In this document: in pieces, positions 43,395-52,298 of the stretch
Layout of the letters: every line of letters begins with the position of its first letter
Position numbering within the stretch: position 1 is the first letter of the stretch
NCBI RefSeq assembly: GCF_012933655.1
Contig: NZ_JABBJJ010000031.1
Location: 1 to 60,638, forward strand
Source: Pyxidicoccus fallax
Lineage (GTDB): Bacteria > Myxococcota > Myxococcia > Myxococcales > Myxococcaceae
Length of the DNA: 60,638 bases
Direction: 5' to 3'
Notes under the pieces: generated by a model
What the model saw: the letters and a program-made list of their open reading frames with translations, nothing else
The model's database searches: none
Told to the model about the DNA's origin: nothing
Program-made: the position numbers and the translations under genes

Positions 43395-43470
43395 ACTGCG
43401 AGCCGGGGCCGGCAGCTGCCGGAGGGCGCCCAGTCTGCCTCCAGGTCGGAGGCCCGGGGGCCGGTGACGC

Positions 43471-44358
43471 TCACGTCTCGGTGGGGTCCACCAGGTGCAG
43501 CCGCGTCTCGCCCGAGCCCTGCACCGTGACGCCCACCGCGCGCAGCGCCTCGTTCACCTCCACGCGCGCCGGGCCCGCCATGGTGAACTCCAACAGCCGT
43601 GCCCCCTTCCCCCGGATGCGCAGCTGTCCCTCCATGGGGAAGGTCATCCCGAGGGGCCCGTCGGCCTCCAGGAAGACCATCGTCGTGGTCAGGCTGAAGA
43701 TGCCCACGTCCCCCTTCGGGTCCGGAACGATTTCCAAGAGCCGGACGCGGGTGTCGAGGAAACGCACGCCCGAGTCCTTGGACTGGAGGGACTCCTCCGC
43801 GAAGACCTTCGCGAAGCGGTCCAGGCTGTCCCCCACGCGGATGGGCTTGTCGGGGAACGCCGCCAGCACCCGGTCCGCCTTGCCGAACTCCGGCAGGCTG
43901 GACTCGATGTCGTCCCGCTCCTCCTTGGAGATGGGCTTGCCCGCCTCGTCCGTCACCACCACGCGGCCCTTCACCCATCCGGCGAGGTACGTCTTCCCAC
44001 TGAGGGGGCTGACCTTGCGCTCCGGCTTCCCCTCCTCGACCGTGTCCTCGTACTTCTCGCCGAAGGCCAGCTTCACCCTGTCGAGGCGGCCCTTGCGAGC
44101 CGCCAGCACCGTCATCACGTAGTGGGTGATTGTCGTGTCCGACGCCTTCATCTCCTCGGGCTCGGCCCCTGGCCCATTCAGGAGGAAGTCCAACTTCATG
44201 TCCATGCGCAGCCGCACCGTGTCGACGTCGCCGGCCGCGGCGTAACGCTTTTCGAACTGGAAGGTGCGCTCCTTCGGAGTTCCCTCCTGCTCGGCCTCGA
44301 CAACGGACGGCGCGAAGAACAGTGCCGCACTGATGATGAACGCGACGAAACGGTACAT
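43471..44358 (-). CDS. Secreted protein of unknown function
   Basis: A 295-residue protein from the ATG at 44358, with a signal peptide (FVAFIISAALFFAPSVVEAE). The mature part is beta-rich and charged (FQFEKRYAAAGDVDTVRLRM, KVSPLSGKTYLAGWVKGR, LLEFTMAGPARVEV). This pattern is common in periplasmic or lipoprotein-carrier-like proteins of Myxococcales, but I do not recognise a named family. It is the first complete gene after the island edge. Confidence 0.6.
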   Translation of the reverse strand: MYRFVAFIISAALFFAPSVVEAEQEGTPKERTFQFEKRYAAAGDVDTVRLRMDMKLDFLLNGPGAEPEEMKASDTTITHYVMTVLAARKGRLDRVKLAFGEKYEDTVEEGKPERKVSPLSGKTYLAGWVKGRVVVTDEAGKPISKEERDDIESSLPEFGKADRVLAAFPDKPIRVGDSLDRFAKVFAEESLQSKDSGVRFLDTRVRLLEIVPDPKGDVGIFSLTTTMVFLEADGPLGMTFPMEGQLRIRGKGARLLEFTMAGPARVEVNEALRAVGVTVQGSGETRLHLVDPTET

Positions 44359-44579
44359 TCCGGTCCCCCAGGTTTTCGCGGCCATCCTTCCATGGGCTCC
44401 GGGTCGCGTCAGCATCCGTGACGGTGTCTCCTGCCCCAAGCAGGGGCAGGGCCGAAGCCACCACAGGCCAGCGCCGAGCACGACCACGCGACACGCCTGA
44501 AGCCACGTCGGCTGCCCGGCGCCGCGGCGAGCAGCCGCCCTGCCTGTACACAGGGGCTTGCGCTGATGCCGGACGATAT

Positions 44580-44612
44580 GTACGAACGTACGCATGATAT
44601 GTACGTTCGTAC
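44580..44612. promoter_or_regulatory. Twin TetR-type operator
   Basis: Two 12-bp near-palindromes, GTACGAACGTAC and GTACGTTCGTAC, start 21 bases apart (two helical turns). They are inverted copies of each other, and each is preceded by ATAT and followed by GCAT. They lie just upstream of the TetR-family gene and probably bind its product for autoregulation. Confidence 0.75.
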
Positions 44613-44646
44613 GCATCGAGCCCCGCTTCACGGGCGCGCCCCTCTC

Positions 44647-45213
44647 ATGCGCGAGTCCCCGGAGACACGAGTGGTGACCCGTCGGCACGACCCCGAGCGC
44701 CGCGACCGCATCATCGACGCGGCACTGGCTGTCATCGCCGAGGGCGGCGTCGCCGGCACCTCACACCGCCGCGTCGCCGACCGCGCCGGGGTTCCGCTGG
44801 GCTCGATGACCTATCACTTCACGAACATGGACGAGTTGCTGCGCGAGGCGTTCACCCGCTTCGCCACGCGCCTCAGCGAGCGCTTCGCCGCGCGCATCGA
44901 GGCGGCGGCCGACCTCGACGCGCTCGCCGAGGCGGTCGTCCACCTCGTGCACGCGGACCTCTCGGCCGGCCCGAACGACCTCGTGCTCACCCTCGAGCTC
45001 TACACGCTCGCCGCGCGCCAGCCCGCCTTCCGGCAGATCACCCACGACTGGATGCGCCGGAGCCGGCAGGCGCTGGAGCGGCTCGTCGACGCCAGGACGG
45101 CGCAAGAGCTCGACGCACTGATTGAAGGGCTGTTCATCCACATCAGCCTCGACCCCACTCCCCGCAGCCGCGCCGTCACGCGCGACGCCGTGCGCCGCAT
45201 CCTCTCGCTCTGA
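44647..45213 (+). CDS. TetR-family transcriptional regulator
   Basis: A 188-residue protein. I place the start at the ATG at 44647 (or GTG 44674, preceded by GGAG) because an upstream start would put the operator inside the gene. The helix-turn-helix is RIIDAALAVIAEGGVAGTSH then RRVADRAGVPLGSMTYHF, a clear TetR_N. The C-terminal domain is an all-helical ligand pocket. The MFS gene 12 bases downstream is its likely target and operon partner. Confidence 0.9.
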   Translation: MRESPETRVVTRRHDPERRDRIIDAALAVIAEGGVAGTSHRRVADRAGVPLGSMTYHFTNMDELLREAFTRFATRLSERFAARIEAAADLDALAEAVVHLVHADLSAGPNDLVLTLELYTLAARQPAFRQITHDWMRRSRQALERLVDARTAQELDALIEGLFIHISLDPTPRSRAVTRDAVRRILSL

Positions 45214-45225
45214 ACCAGGCCTCGC

Positions 45226-46464
45226 ATGCTCCCCTCCCCTCCTCCCCCGGTGCCCCGCGAGCACCGGGCAGCCCGCTTCGCCGTCGCGGTGCTGTTCCTC
45301 ACCAACAGTGCGATCTTCGCCAACCTGTTGCCGCGCTATCCGCAGATCAAGGCGGGACTCGGGCTGAGCAACGCCGAGTACGGACTCGCCGTCGCCGCGT
45401 TCCCCTCCGGGGCCCTGATGGCCGGGCTCGCCGCCGGAGCACTCATCCGCCGCTTCCGGTCGTCTCGGGTCGCCGTGGCGGGCACGTTGCTCACGAGCGC
45501 GGGCGTGCTGCTCGCGGGGCTCGCTCCCTCATGGGGTGTGCTCGCCGGAGCGCTCTTCTTCGCGGGCTGCCTGGACGCCATCACCGACGTGGCGCAGAAC
45601 TCGCACGGCCTGCGCGTGCAGCGGCTCTACGGCCGCTCCATCCTCAACTCGTTCCACGCCATCTGGAGCGTCGGCGCGGTGTGCGGCGGCCTCATGGGCG
45701 GGCTCGCCGCGGGCCTCGACGTGCCGCGTGGCGTGCATCTGGGCCTGTCCGCCCTGCTCTTCGCCGTCGTCGCGCTGACAGCGCTGCGGTACACGCTCCC
45801 CGGCCCGGAGCCCATCGAGCCCGGCGAGCGCGCTGAAGGAGGCGCTCAGGCGGACGGGCTCTCCGCGGGGCAAGCGTCGACGGGCCGCGGTCGCATCTGG
45901 CTCATGATGGCGGCGCTCGTCCTGATTGCCGTCGGCGGCACGCTCGTCGAAGACGCCGGCAGTACCTGGGCGGCCGTCTACCTTTCCGGCACGCTCGGCG
46001 CCGACGTCGCCCTCGCCTCGTTCGGCTACATCGCGCTCGTGGGCTCGCAGTTCGTCGGGCGGCTGCTCGGCGATGGCCTCGTCGACAGATTCGGCCAGCG
46101 CGCGGTCGCCCGGACAGGAGGCGTGATTACGGCGGCGGGGATGGGCGCGGCGCTGCTGTTCCCCTCGTTGACGGGCACCATCGCGGGCTTCGCACTCGCC
46201 GGCTTCGGCGTCGCGACGCTGGTTCCCGCCGCGATGCACGGTGCCGACGAGCTGCCCGGCCTGCGAGCCGGTACCGGCCTCACCGTCGTCAGCTGGCTGA
46301 TGCGCCTCGGGTTCCTCGTGTCGCCCCCGGTCGTCGGGCTCGTCGCCGACGCCGTGGGCCTGCGCACGGGACTGCTCGTGGTGCCGCTCGCGGGCACGCT
46401 CGTGCTGATGATGGCGGGCGTGTTGTCCGCCGCCCGCGTCCAGGCTGGTGGCCAGCGGGCTTGA
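45226..46464 (+). CDS. MFS transporter
   Basis: A 412-residue inner-membrane protein with about 12 hydrophobic helices in two halves and a polar loop near residue 200-220 (GERAEGGAQADGLSAGQAS). The loop between the second and third helices is IRRFRSSRVAV. It resembles the small-molecule efflux subfamily that includes YbjJ-like proteins. It follows the TetR gene by 12 bases, and a hairpin ends the unit. Confidence 0.88.
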   Translation: MLPSPPPPVPREHRAARFAVAVLFLTNSAIFANLLPRYPQIKAGLGLSNAEYGLAVAAFPSGALMAGLAAGALIRRFRSSRVAVAGTLLTSAGVLLAGLAPSWGVLAGALFFAGCLDAITDVAQNSHGLRVQRLYGRSILNSFHAIWSVGAVCGGLMGGLAAGLDVPRGVHLGLSALLFAVVALTALRYTLPGPEPIEPGERAEGGAQADGLSAGQASTGRGRIWLMMAALVLIAVGGTLVEDAGSTWAAVYLSGTLGADVALASFGYIALVGSQFVGRLLGDGLVDRFGQRAVARTGGVITAAGMGAALLFPSLTGTIAGFALAGFGVATLVPAAMHGADELPGLRAGTGLTVVSWLMRLGFLVSPPVVGLVADAVGLRTGLLVVPLAGTLVLMMAGVLSAARVQAGGQRA

Positions 46465-46483
46465 GGCGTGGAGCGGCGGTCCA

Positions 46484-46511
46484 GGACTCCGCCAGGTCCC
46501 TGGCGGAGTCC
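46484..46511. terminator. Hairpin between convergent genes
   Basis: A perfect 12-bp stem (GGACTCCGCCAG / CTGGCGGAGTCC) with a four-base loop lies between the MFS and yellow-like genes. It can act on either strand. Confidence 0.7.
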
Positions 46512-46523
46512 CGCTCCATGTCG

Positions 46524-47702
46524 CTACCGCGTCAGCGCCACGGGAGTGGCCTCCACCTTCACCCGGAAGAGGTGGTAGGGCTTCTGCCGCTGGTCCGTCC
46601 CTCCATGGAACTGCGCCTGGCGATGGAGCTGGTTGGCGGTGACGTAGAGGTAGCCGTCCGTCGAGAGGGCCAGGGTGTCCGGCCACCACATCCGCGGGTC
46701 GGTGACGAGGGTGCTGTACTGCCCCGTGGCGTCGCGCACCTGGATGGCGTTGTGCTCCCAGTCGGTGAGGTAGACGCGGCCCTGCGCGTCCGACTCCAGG
46801 CCATCCGAGGCGAACCGCCGCTCCTCCTTTTGAAGCGTCTTCAGCACCTCTGCATCGGGGAGCTTCTCGTCCGCGAGCGCGTCCACGCTGACGCTATAGA
46901 GGGCGCGACTGGACAAGGGGCAGTAGAAGAGGCGCGAACCGTCCGCGCTGATGGCGATGCCGTCCGATTGGACGCTGAAGGGCTGGGGCTGCTCGCCCGG
47001 CGGACGAATCATCAGCGGCTGGCCCTCCATGGGGGCCACGAAGCCCGGGTCCGCCTTGACGGACTCATGGCCGTCCAGCTTGCGCCAGCTCCGCCCGCTG
47101 GCGAGGTCCACCACGATGAGGCCGCCAGCCCCGGAGTCGGTGATGAAGGCCAGCCCGTCCTGTCCGCGCCGCAGGTCGAAGCGCACGTCGTTGAGATAGG
47201 TGTTCTTGCGGACCACCTCGGCCGGGAAGCGGATGACCTTGAGGACCTGATTCGTCCCCAGGTCGAAGCCCACCAGCTTCGGCCACTCCTGGCCCGCGAT
47301 GGGGCCCAGCCTCAGGCTGCCGGTGTCCAGCGCCCAGAGGCGGTTGCGTGGATCCACCACCACGCTCTGCACCGAGAGGAGCTTGTCCGGACTGCCAGTC
47401 GGTGAGTCCGTGTGCAGCTCGGCGCTGGGGTATGGCACCTCCTTGCCGTCCCGGAGCTCCGCGACGGTGAACCGCACCGGGTCGCCCCAGCGCGGGTAGT
47501 TGACGAAGACGCGGCCCTCTCGCGAGACGGTGACGCCGGTGGGCATGGGCCCGTGAAAGGCGTGCACCTCCTCCAGCGTCCCGGCCTTCACCGCGGTGGG
47601 GGTCTCGCCAGGAGACTGCCCCGGCGTGTTCGGGTTCGTGCTGGCGCGGCACCCCGACAGCCCCAGCAGCAGCACGGCACAGCACCCCAACACATTGCGC
47701 AT
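46524..47702 (-). CDS. Major royal jelly/yellow-like lipoprotein
   Basis: A 392-residue protein starting at ATG 47702 with GGGAGG upstream. The signal is a lipoprotein one (VLLLGLSGCRAST). The mature protein is a six-bladed propeller of MRJP/yellow type: GVTVSREGRVFVNYPRWGD, KLLSVQSVVVDPRNRLWALD, NTYLNDVRFDLRRGQDGLAF, SDGIAISADGSRLFYCPLSS, DGYLYVTANQLHRQAQFH. Bacterial members are thought to bind amines or sugars. It is divergent from the CxxCH lipoprotein gene. Confidence 0.88.
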   Translation of the reverse strand: MRNVLGCCAVLLLGLSGCRASTNPNTPGQSPGETPTAVKAGTLEEVHAFHGPMPTGVTVSREGRVFVNYPRWGDPVRFTVAELRDGKEVPYPSAELHTDSPTGSPDKLLSVQSVVVDPRNRLWALDTGSLRLGPIAGQEWPKLVGFDLGTNQVLKVIRFPAEVVRKNTYLNDVRFDLRRGQDGLAFITDSGAGGLIVVDLASGRSWRKLDGHESVKADPGFVAPMEGQPLMIRPPGEQPQPFSVQSDGIAISADGSRLFYCPLSSRALYSVSVDALADEKLPDAEVLKTLQKEERRFASDGLESDAQGRVYLTDWEHNAIQVRDATGQYSTLVTDPRMWWPDTLALSTDGYLYVTANQLHRQAQFHGGTDQRQKPYHLFRVKVEATPVALTR

Positions 47703-47892
47703 CTCATCCTCCCGGAAAGGTGACTCACGGCGTGCGGCCGTAGCTACACGCGCCGCGAGGAATGGACACGGAGGATGCGCGCGGGGGCGTCGCCTGGGTG
47801 ACAGGCCCCCTCCGTTACCGCACATCGACATGGCGTCGCTGAAGGCGTAACGAAGCTCCTCGGGGACGCATGGGGTACCCTGGAGGTCACAC

Positions 47893-48618
47893 GTGAAGCG
47901 CAGATGGCGACAGAAGGTGTTCGCGACGGTGGCGGTGGCCGTGCTGGCCGCGGCCTGCGGTTCCTCCGGCGGCCCGGCTCCCGCGGCTGAGACACCTCGC
48001 GACTGCGTTCCCTCGAACGGCGCCACGGGCTCGCCCCAAACCATCGAGGAGGCGGTGGCGCTCATCAACTCCCTGCCCCGCCCCACCTCCGTTGCCTGCC
48101 TCGTGGAGAGCCTGGACCGTCCCCTGCGGGTGAGCGCCACGGAGAGCATCTTCAGCGCGCAGCCCGCGCACGGCCGGCGCAGCCCCCGCATCTTCCTGTT
48201 CTCGGGCTCCCTCATCCTCTCGGTCGTCCCCGACGGCCCGGGAGCGGAGGTCGTCGAGTTCAGCCAGCTCGACGACTCCGGCCATTCCATCAAGGGAGAG
48301 CTGGCCTTCCCCGTCGAGGCCGACGTGCCACCCGAGGCGCCTTACACGAAGATCATGTTCCGGGCCGACCTCACGAACTGCGCGTTCTGTCACGCGAACG
48401 AGCAGCCCGTGCATCGCGTGGGCACCGCGTGGGCCTACTCCTCCCGCGCGCTGCGCCCGAAGGACTCCTCGCTCGTCCCGCTCGAGGAGCTCCGGCAGGA
48501 AGCCTCCACCTGCGACGCCTCCGCCGAGCCCGAGCGCTGCCGACTCCTCCAGGAACTCTTCGAGCACGGCACGCCGCGCGCTCACACCTTCCCCGCGTCG
48601 CTCCCGACCTTCCCCTGA
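47893..48618 (+). CDS. CxxCH-containing lipoprotein
   Basis: A 241-residue lipoprotein (signal VAVAVLAAACGSS). LTNCAFCHANEQPVHRVGTA contains one haem-type motif (Cys163, Cys166, His167). The rest is beta-rich (RIFLFSGSLILSVVPDGPG). Whether haem is actually bound is unknown; no distal Met ligand is evident. Confidence 0.7.
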   Translation: MKRRWRQKVFATVAVAVLAAACGSSGGPAPAAETPRDCVPSNGATGSPQTIEEAVALINSLPRPTSVACLVESLDRPLRVSATESIFSAQPAHGRRSPRIFLFSGSLILSVVPDGPGAEVVEFSQLDDSGHSIKGELAFPVEADVPPEAPYTKIMFRADLTNCAFCHANEQPVHRVGTAWAYSSRALRPKDSSLVPLEELRQEASTCDASAEPERCRLLQELFEHGTPRAHTFPASLPTFP

Positions 48619-48631
48619 CCTGAAGGCCGCG

Positions 48632-49069
48632 TCAGGGATGCACGGGCCACGGCGTGTCGCGCGGGCCCACTGCCCAGTTGTCGTGACGACCGTCCCAATA
48701 GAGATAGGTCAGCGTGGCCGGGTCGATGCCGTCGATGCAGTTCACGTTGATGGAGCGGAAGTCGCCGCCCAGCGCCTCGAGGAAGCCTGCGCCAAAGCAC
48801 TCGCACCCGCAGCGCTTGCAGAAGGCGCTGTAGCTCCCACTGTTCCCGCTGCGGAACTCGGAAAGGGTGTCCGGGCTGGACAGAATGCGGAGGGCGTCCG
48901 GCTTCACATAGGCGGCCGAGATTCCCCGCCGCGTGCACACGGAGCAGTTGCAGCGATTCACCGGAGCGCTCAGGTCGAGTTCGACCTCGAAGCGCACGGC
49001 GCCACACTGACAGCCCCCCGGGTGACGCTTCAGTGATGTGGCCGTCGGGTTCGTTCGGGTGTCGGTCAT
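48632..49069 (-). CDS. GFA-family (glutathione-dependent formaldehyde-activating-like) protein
   Basis: A 145-residue protein with GGAGG upstream of the ATG. It carries the GFA zinc ligands: GGCQCGAVRFEV, NRCNCSVCTRRG and AFCKRCGCECFG. Members bind zinc through these Cys residues; the activity is often unproven. It converges on the upstream lipoprotein with 13 bases between the two stops. Confidence 0.9.
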   Translation of the reverse strand: MTDTRTNPTATSLKRHPGGCQCGAVRFEVELDLSAPVNRCNCSVCTRRGISAAYVKPDALRILSSPDTLSEFRSGNSGSYSAFCKRCGCECFGAGFLEALGGDFRSINVNCIDGIDPATLTYLYWDGRHDNWAVGPRDTPWPVHP

Positions 49070-49099
49070 GACAGGTCCTCCAGAGGAAGTGAGGTGACT

Positions 49100-49270
49100 C
49101 TGGAGGTTCCAAGGCCCGTCATTGACAGCCTTATGTCAGATTTTTCCGTCGCCCTGATGAGCAGCCACCTCGGCGGCCCAAAATCAAGCAAATTCCGAAA
49201 CAAACTAAATACGAGAAATCCACAATTGCACAAACCATGACAGCCATGTTGTGAGGACCGCTCCCCACAC
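49100..49270 (+). promoter_or_regulatory. A/T-rich leader of the M4 protease gene
   Basis: Between 49125 and 49245 the sequence is strikingly A/T-rich for this genome (runs such as AAATCAAGC and AAACTAAATACG). It sits between two divergent genes and probably contains promoters. I could not identify a convincing -35/-10 pair. Confidence 0.4.
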
Positions 49271-49284
49271 GGAGAGGTCATTCC

Positions 49285-51519
49285 TTGCGCACCTGGCTCG
49301 TGAAGACGTTCTGTATGGCCTGGCTCGGAGCCGGCATCGTGGCGTGCAGTTCTCCCACCGAGGAGGCTCCGCGCGATACCGGCTCCGCCAAGGATGCCGA
49401 CGTGAAATCGGCGCTGGCCCGCTTCAAGAGGGCCGAGGTGCTCGGCGTCCAGGATGACGTGCCCTATTTCGTCCGCGGCGACCTCGGACGCGTGCCTCCA
49501 GTGTCCGAGCTGCGGGCGCGGGAAGCCGGTGAGGACGTGCGCGGGCTGCTGAACGACCTGGCGCCGGTGTTCCGCCTCCGTGGCAACGACCTGGTGTTCC
49601 GCAAGCAGTCCCTGGACGAGCAGGGGCACCGGCACCTGCGCTTCCGACAGCACCACCAGGGCCTGCCTGTCATTGGCGGCGAGCTGGTGGTGCACGTGGA
49701 TTCACAGGGCCTGGTGTACGCGGCCAACGGCTCGGCGCGCGGTGGCCCGACGGCCTCCACGGACGTGAAGGTGGCCCCCGAGGTGGCCGCGAAGGTCGCC
49801 GTGAGCGGCTCGCGCGCGGAGCCGGCCTTCGTTGACGGCCCGGCGGAGCGCGTGTTCCTGCGCCCCGAAGGCGAAAAGGAACTGCACCTGGCGTGGCAGG
49901 TCCGCGTGAAGGGCCAGCGCGACGGCATGCCGTCGGATGACCTCGTCTACGTGGACGCGAAGGACGGCGTGCTGCTCGCCGTGCATCCGCGCATCCACTC
50001 GGCGCGCAACCGCCGGGTGTACTCGGCCAACAACGGCACGAGCCTTCCCGGCACCCTGAGGCGCTCCGAGGCCGGGGCGCCTACCGGCGACTCCCACGTG
50101 GACCAGAACTTCGACCGGCTCGGTGACGCGTACAACTGCTACAAAACGGTCTTCAACCGCGACTCGTATGACAACGCGGGTGCCACGCTCATCAGCACCG
50201 TCCATTACCGCTCCCGCTACGTGAATGCCTACTGGGACGGCACGCAGTTGGTGTACGGCGACGGCGACGGCGTGAACTCCAGCGAGTTGGGCAAGGACCT
50301 GGACGTCACCGTCCATGAGCTGACCCACGCCGTGACGGAGCGTGAGTCCGACCTCATCTTCTCGGGTGAGTCCGGCGGCCTCAACGAGTCCATCTCCGAC
50401 ATCTTCGCCGGCATCTGCGAGAGCTGGACGCGCGGCTGGGCCACGGACGCGGATGTCTTCAAGATTGGCGAGGACATCTGGACGCCTGGCATTCCCGGGG
50501 ACGCGCTGCGGTACATGAGCGACCCGACGCAGGACGGCGACTCGCTGGACTACTACCCGGACTACACCTCCGGCACGGACGTGCACTACAGCTCCGGCAT
50601 CTCCAACCTCGTCTTCACCCTGCTCGCCAAGGGCGGCACGCACCCGCGCGGGAAGACGGCCATCCACGTCACCGCGATTGGCGTCGAGAAGGCGGCCCGC
50701 ATCTTCTACAAGGCCAACACGGACCTCTTCACGCCCAGCACCAGCTTCCCGCAGGCCAGGACGGCCACGCAGCAGGCCGCGGTGCAGTTGGGCTACGACT
50801 CGAACACGGTGGACTCCGTGACGAACGCGTGGGCCGCCGTCGGCGTGGGCGCCCCGGCCAGCTTCATGGAGCCCACCCCCGCACACGAGACGCCGCCCAA
50901 CCCCGTCCCGGACGCGACGCTCGTCCAGATCCCCCTGTCGCAGGTGCTCACGGATCCTCCGCGCCACGACGAGGAGTCCCAAGTCGAGGACAGGTTCCTG
51001 CCCGACCTGCCCATCCTCGTGAACGGCGTGCAGTACACGGCCGAGCAGCTCCGCGCGCAGGACATCCACCTCGCGCACTACGTGCTCGACGAGCGCTCGG
51101 CGGAGCTCAACGTGGTGCAGGGCTTCCGCACCTCGGCGGAACTGCAGACATACATGAGGAGCACCAACCAGTATCCCTCCGAGCAGCCGACGAGCCTGCA
51201 GCAAGCCCTGTGCAACCAGCACTCGGTGTTCTTCGAGCACGCCAACTATGCTGGCGCGTCCTTCACCGTGCCTCCGGGCCTGGGCCTCAGCTACGTCGGC
51301 AACACCTGGAATGACCGCATCTCGTCGGTGTGGGGTAGCCGGTGTGCAAGCTGGACGGTGCTCGGCGAGCACATCAACCTCGGCGGCTACTGGCTCTGGA
51401 TCGGCCGCGGCTGGTCCCTCAACAACCTGCGTGGCTGGGGCTACTACACGGGCTTCTGGATATTCAGGAGCTGGCACTCGTGGAATGACCGCGTCTCGTC
51501 CGTGATTCTCTTCTGGTAG
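49285..51519 (+). CDS. M4 (thermolysin-like) protease with crystallin-like tail
   Basis: A 744-residue lipoprotein that appears to start at TTG 49285, with GGAGAGG 7 bases upstream. The signal is LGAGIVACSSPT. A propeptide (FTP/PepSY-like, LRFRQHHQGLPVIGGELVV) precedes the M4 domain: zinc site VHELTHAVTE (His344, His348), GLNESISDIFA (Glu368) and GTDVHYSSGISN. After a linker comes a C-terminal region with two betagamma-crystallin-like units (HSVFFEHANYAGASFTVPPG and WNDRISSVWGS; WNDRVSSVILFW). It is likely a secreted protease held on the cell surface. Confidence 0.9.
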   Translation: MRTWLVKTFCMAWLGAGIVACSSPTEEAPRDTGSAKDADVKSALARFKRAEVLGVQDDVPYFVRGDLGRVPPVSELRAREAGEDVRGLLNDLAPVFRLRGNDLVFRKQSLDEQGHRHLRFRQHHQGLPVIGGELVVHVDSQGLVYAANGSARGGPTASTDVKVAPEVAAKVAVSGSRAEPAFVDGPAERVFLRPEGEKELHLAWQVRVKGQRDGMPSDDLVYVDAKDGVLLAVHPRIHSARNRRVYSANNGTSLPGTLRRSEAGAPTGDSHVDQNFDRLGDAYNCYKTVFNRDSYDNAGATLISTVHYRSRYVNAYWDGTQLVYGDGDGVNSSELGKDLDVTVHELTHAVTERESDLIFSGESGGLNESISDIFAGICESWTRGWATDADVFKIGEDIWTPGIPGDALRYMSDPTQDGDSLDYYPDYTSGTDVHYSSGISNLVFTLLAKGGTHPRGKTAIHVTAIGVEKAARIFYKANTDLFTPSTSFPQARTATQQAAVQLGYDSNTVDSVTNAWAAVGVGAPASFMEPTPAHETPPNPVPDATLVQIPLSQVLTDPPRHDEESQVEDRFLPDLPILVNGVQYTAEQLRAQDIHLAHYVLDERSAELNVVQGFRTSAELQTYMRSTNQYPSEQPTSLQQALCNQHSVFFEHANYAGASFTVPPGLGLSYVGNTWNDRISSVWGSRCASWTVLGEHINLGGYWLWIGRGWSLNNLRGWGYYTGFWIFRSWHSWNDRVSSVILFW

Positions 51520-51681
51520 CGAGGTGACGGCCACGCCGGGCTGGGGGAAGCGCCCGCCCGGCGTGGGCCTCTCGCGAGGGTTCCCGTGACGCCTGAGTGG
51601 GAAATGACCGCGCGGATTCGGTGTTGAGAGCTCCCCGTCCGCTTGTCATCGTCCGCGCCCCACCATCAACGGAGAAACACC

Positions 51682-52086
51682 ATGGGTTTGCTGGACAGGT
51701 TGATTGGCCACGCGGACGTCAACGCGAAGTCGTCGTACAACCTGGAGCGGTTCCTGGGCGAGGGCGAGAAGATGCTCGCGTGCTTCCGCTTCGCGCGTGA
51801 CGAAATCGCGGTGACGACCCACGGCGTCTTCACCGTGGACGTGCAGGGCATCATGGGCTCGAAGAAGGAGTACAAGTACTTCCCCCTCAAGGGCGTGAAG
51901 TACGTCTCCTACGAGAGCGCGGGCACCTTCGACGCCGACGCGGACATCAAGATTGGCCTCGACGGCAACACGGAGCTCGTCAACAACGTGCCCGTCAGCA
52001 AGCCGCTGTCCTTCAAGATTCCCAAGGCCCAGGCCGCCGAGGGCGAGCGCTTCTTCAAGCTCCTGAAGGCCGCGCTGGACTCCTGA
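51682..52086 (+). CDS. PH-domain-like (bPH) protein
   Basis: A 134-residue cytoplasmic protein with GGAG before the ATG. It fits the bacterial PH-domain pattern: MGLLDRLIGHADVN leader, EGEKMLACFRFARDEIAVTT, YKYFPLKGVKYVSYESAGTF, and a helical end. Roles are unknown in most genomes. Confidence 0.75.
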   Translation: MGLLDRLIGHADVNAKSSYNLERFLGEGEKMLACFRFARDEIAVTTHGVFTVDVQGIMGSKKEYKYFPLKGVKYVSYESAGTFDADADIKIGLDGNTELVNNVPVSKPLSFKIPKAQAAEGERFFKLLKAALDS

Positions 52087-52298
52087 GCATGCGGACATTC
52101 CGATGCCGCCCCGGAAGGAGCGGCGTCGGACACCGCCGTACCGTGGCGCGTTGACGCCCCATGGGCCGGGGATATGCTTCCGCCATGACGATGATGATGA
52201 CGCGCCTCCGATAGGTCGCCCCGCCCACCGAAGACACCGCGCGTGCCATCGCGGCGCGCCGCGGCCTTGTGGCTTTTCGCGACCATCGGAGCATCATC

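Noticed and set aside
49702..51534. A 610-codon minus-strand frame opposite the M4 protease.
   Set aside because: Antisense to a gene with intact M4 motifs; no recognisable domain.
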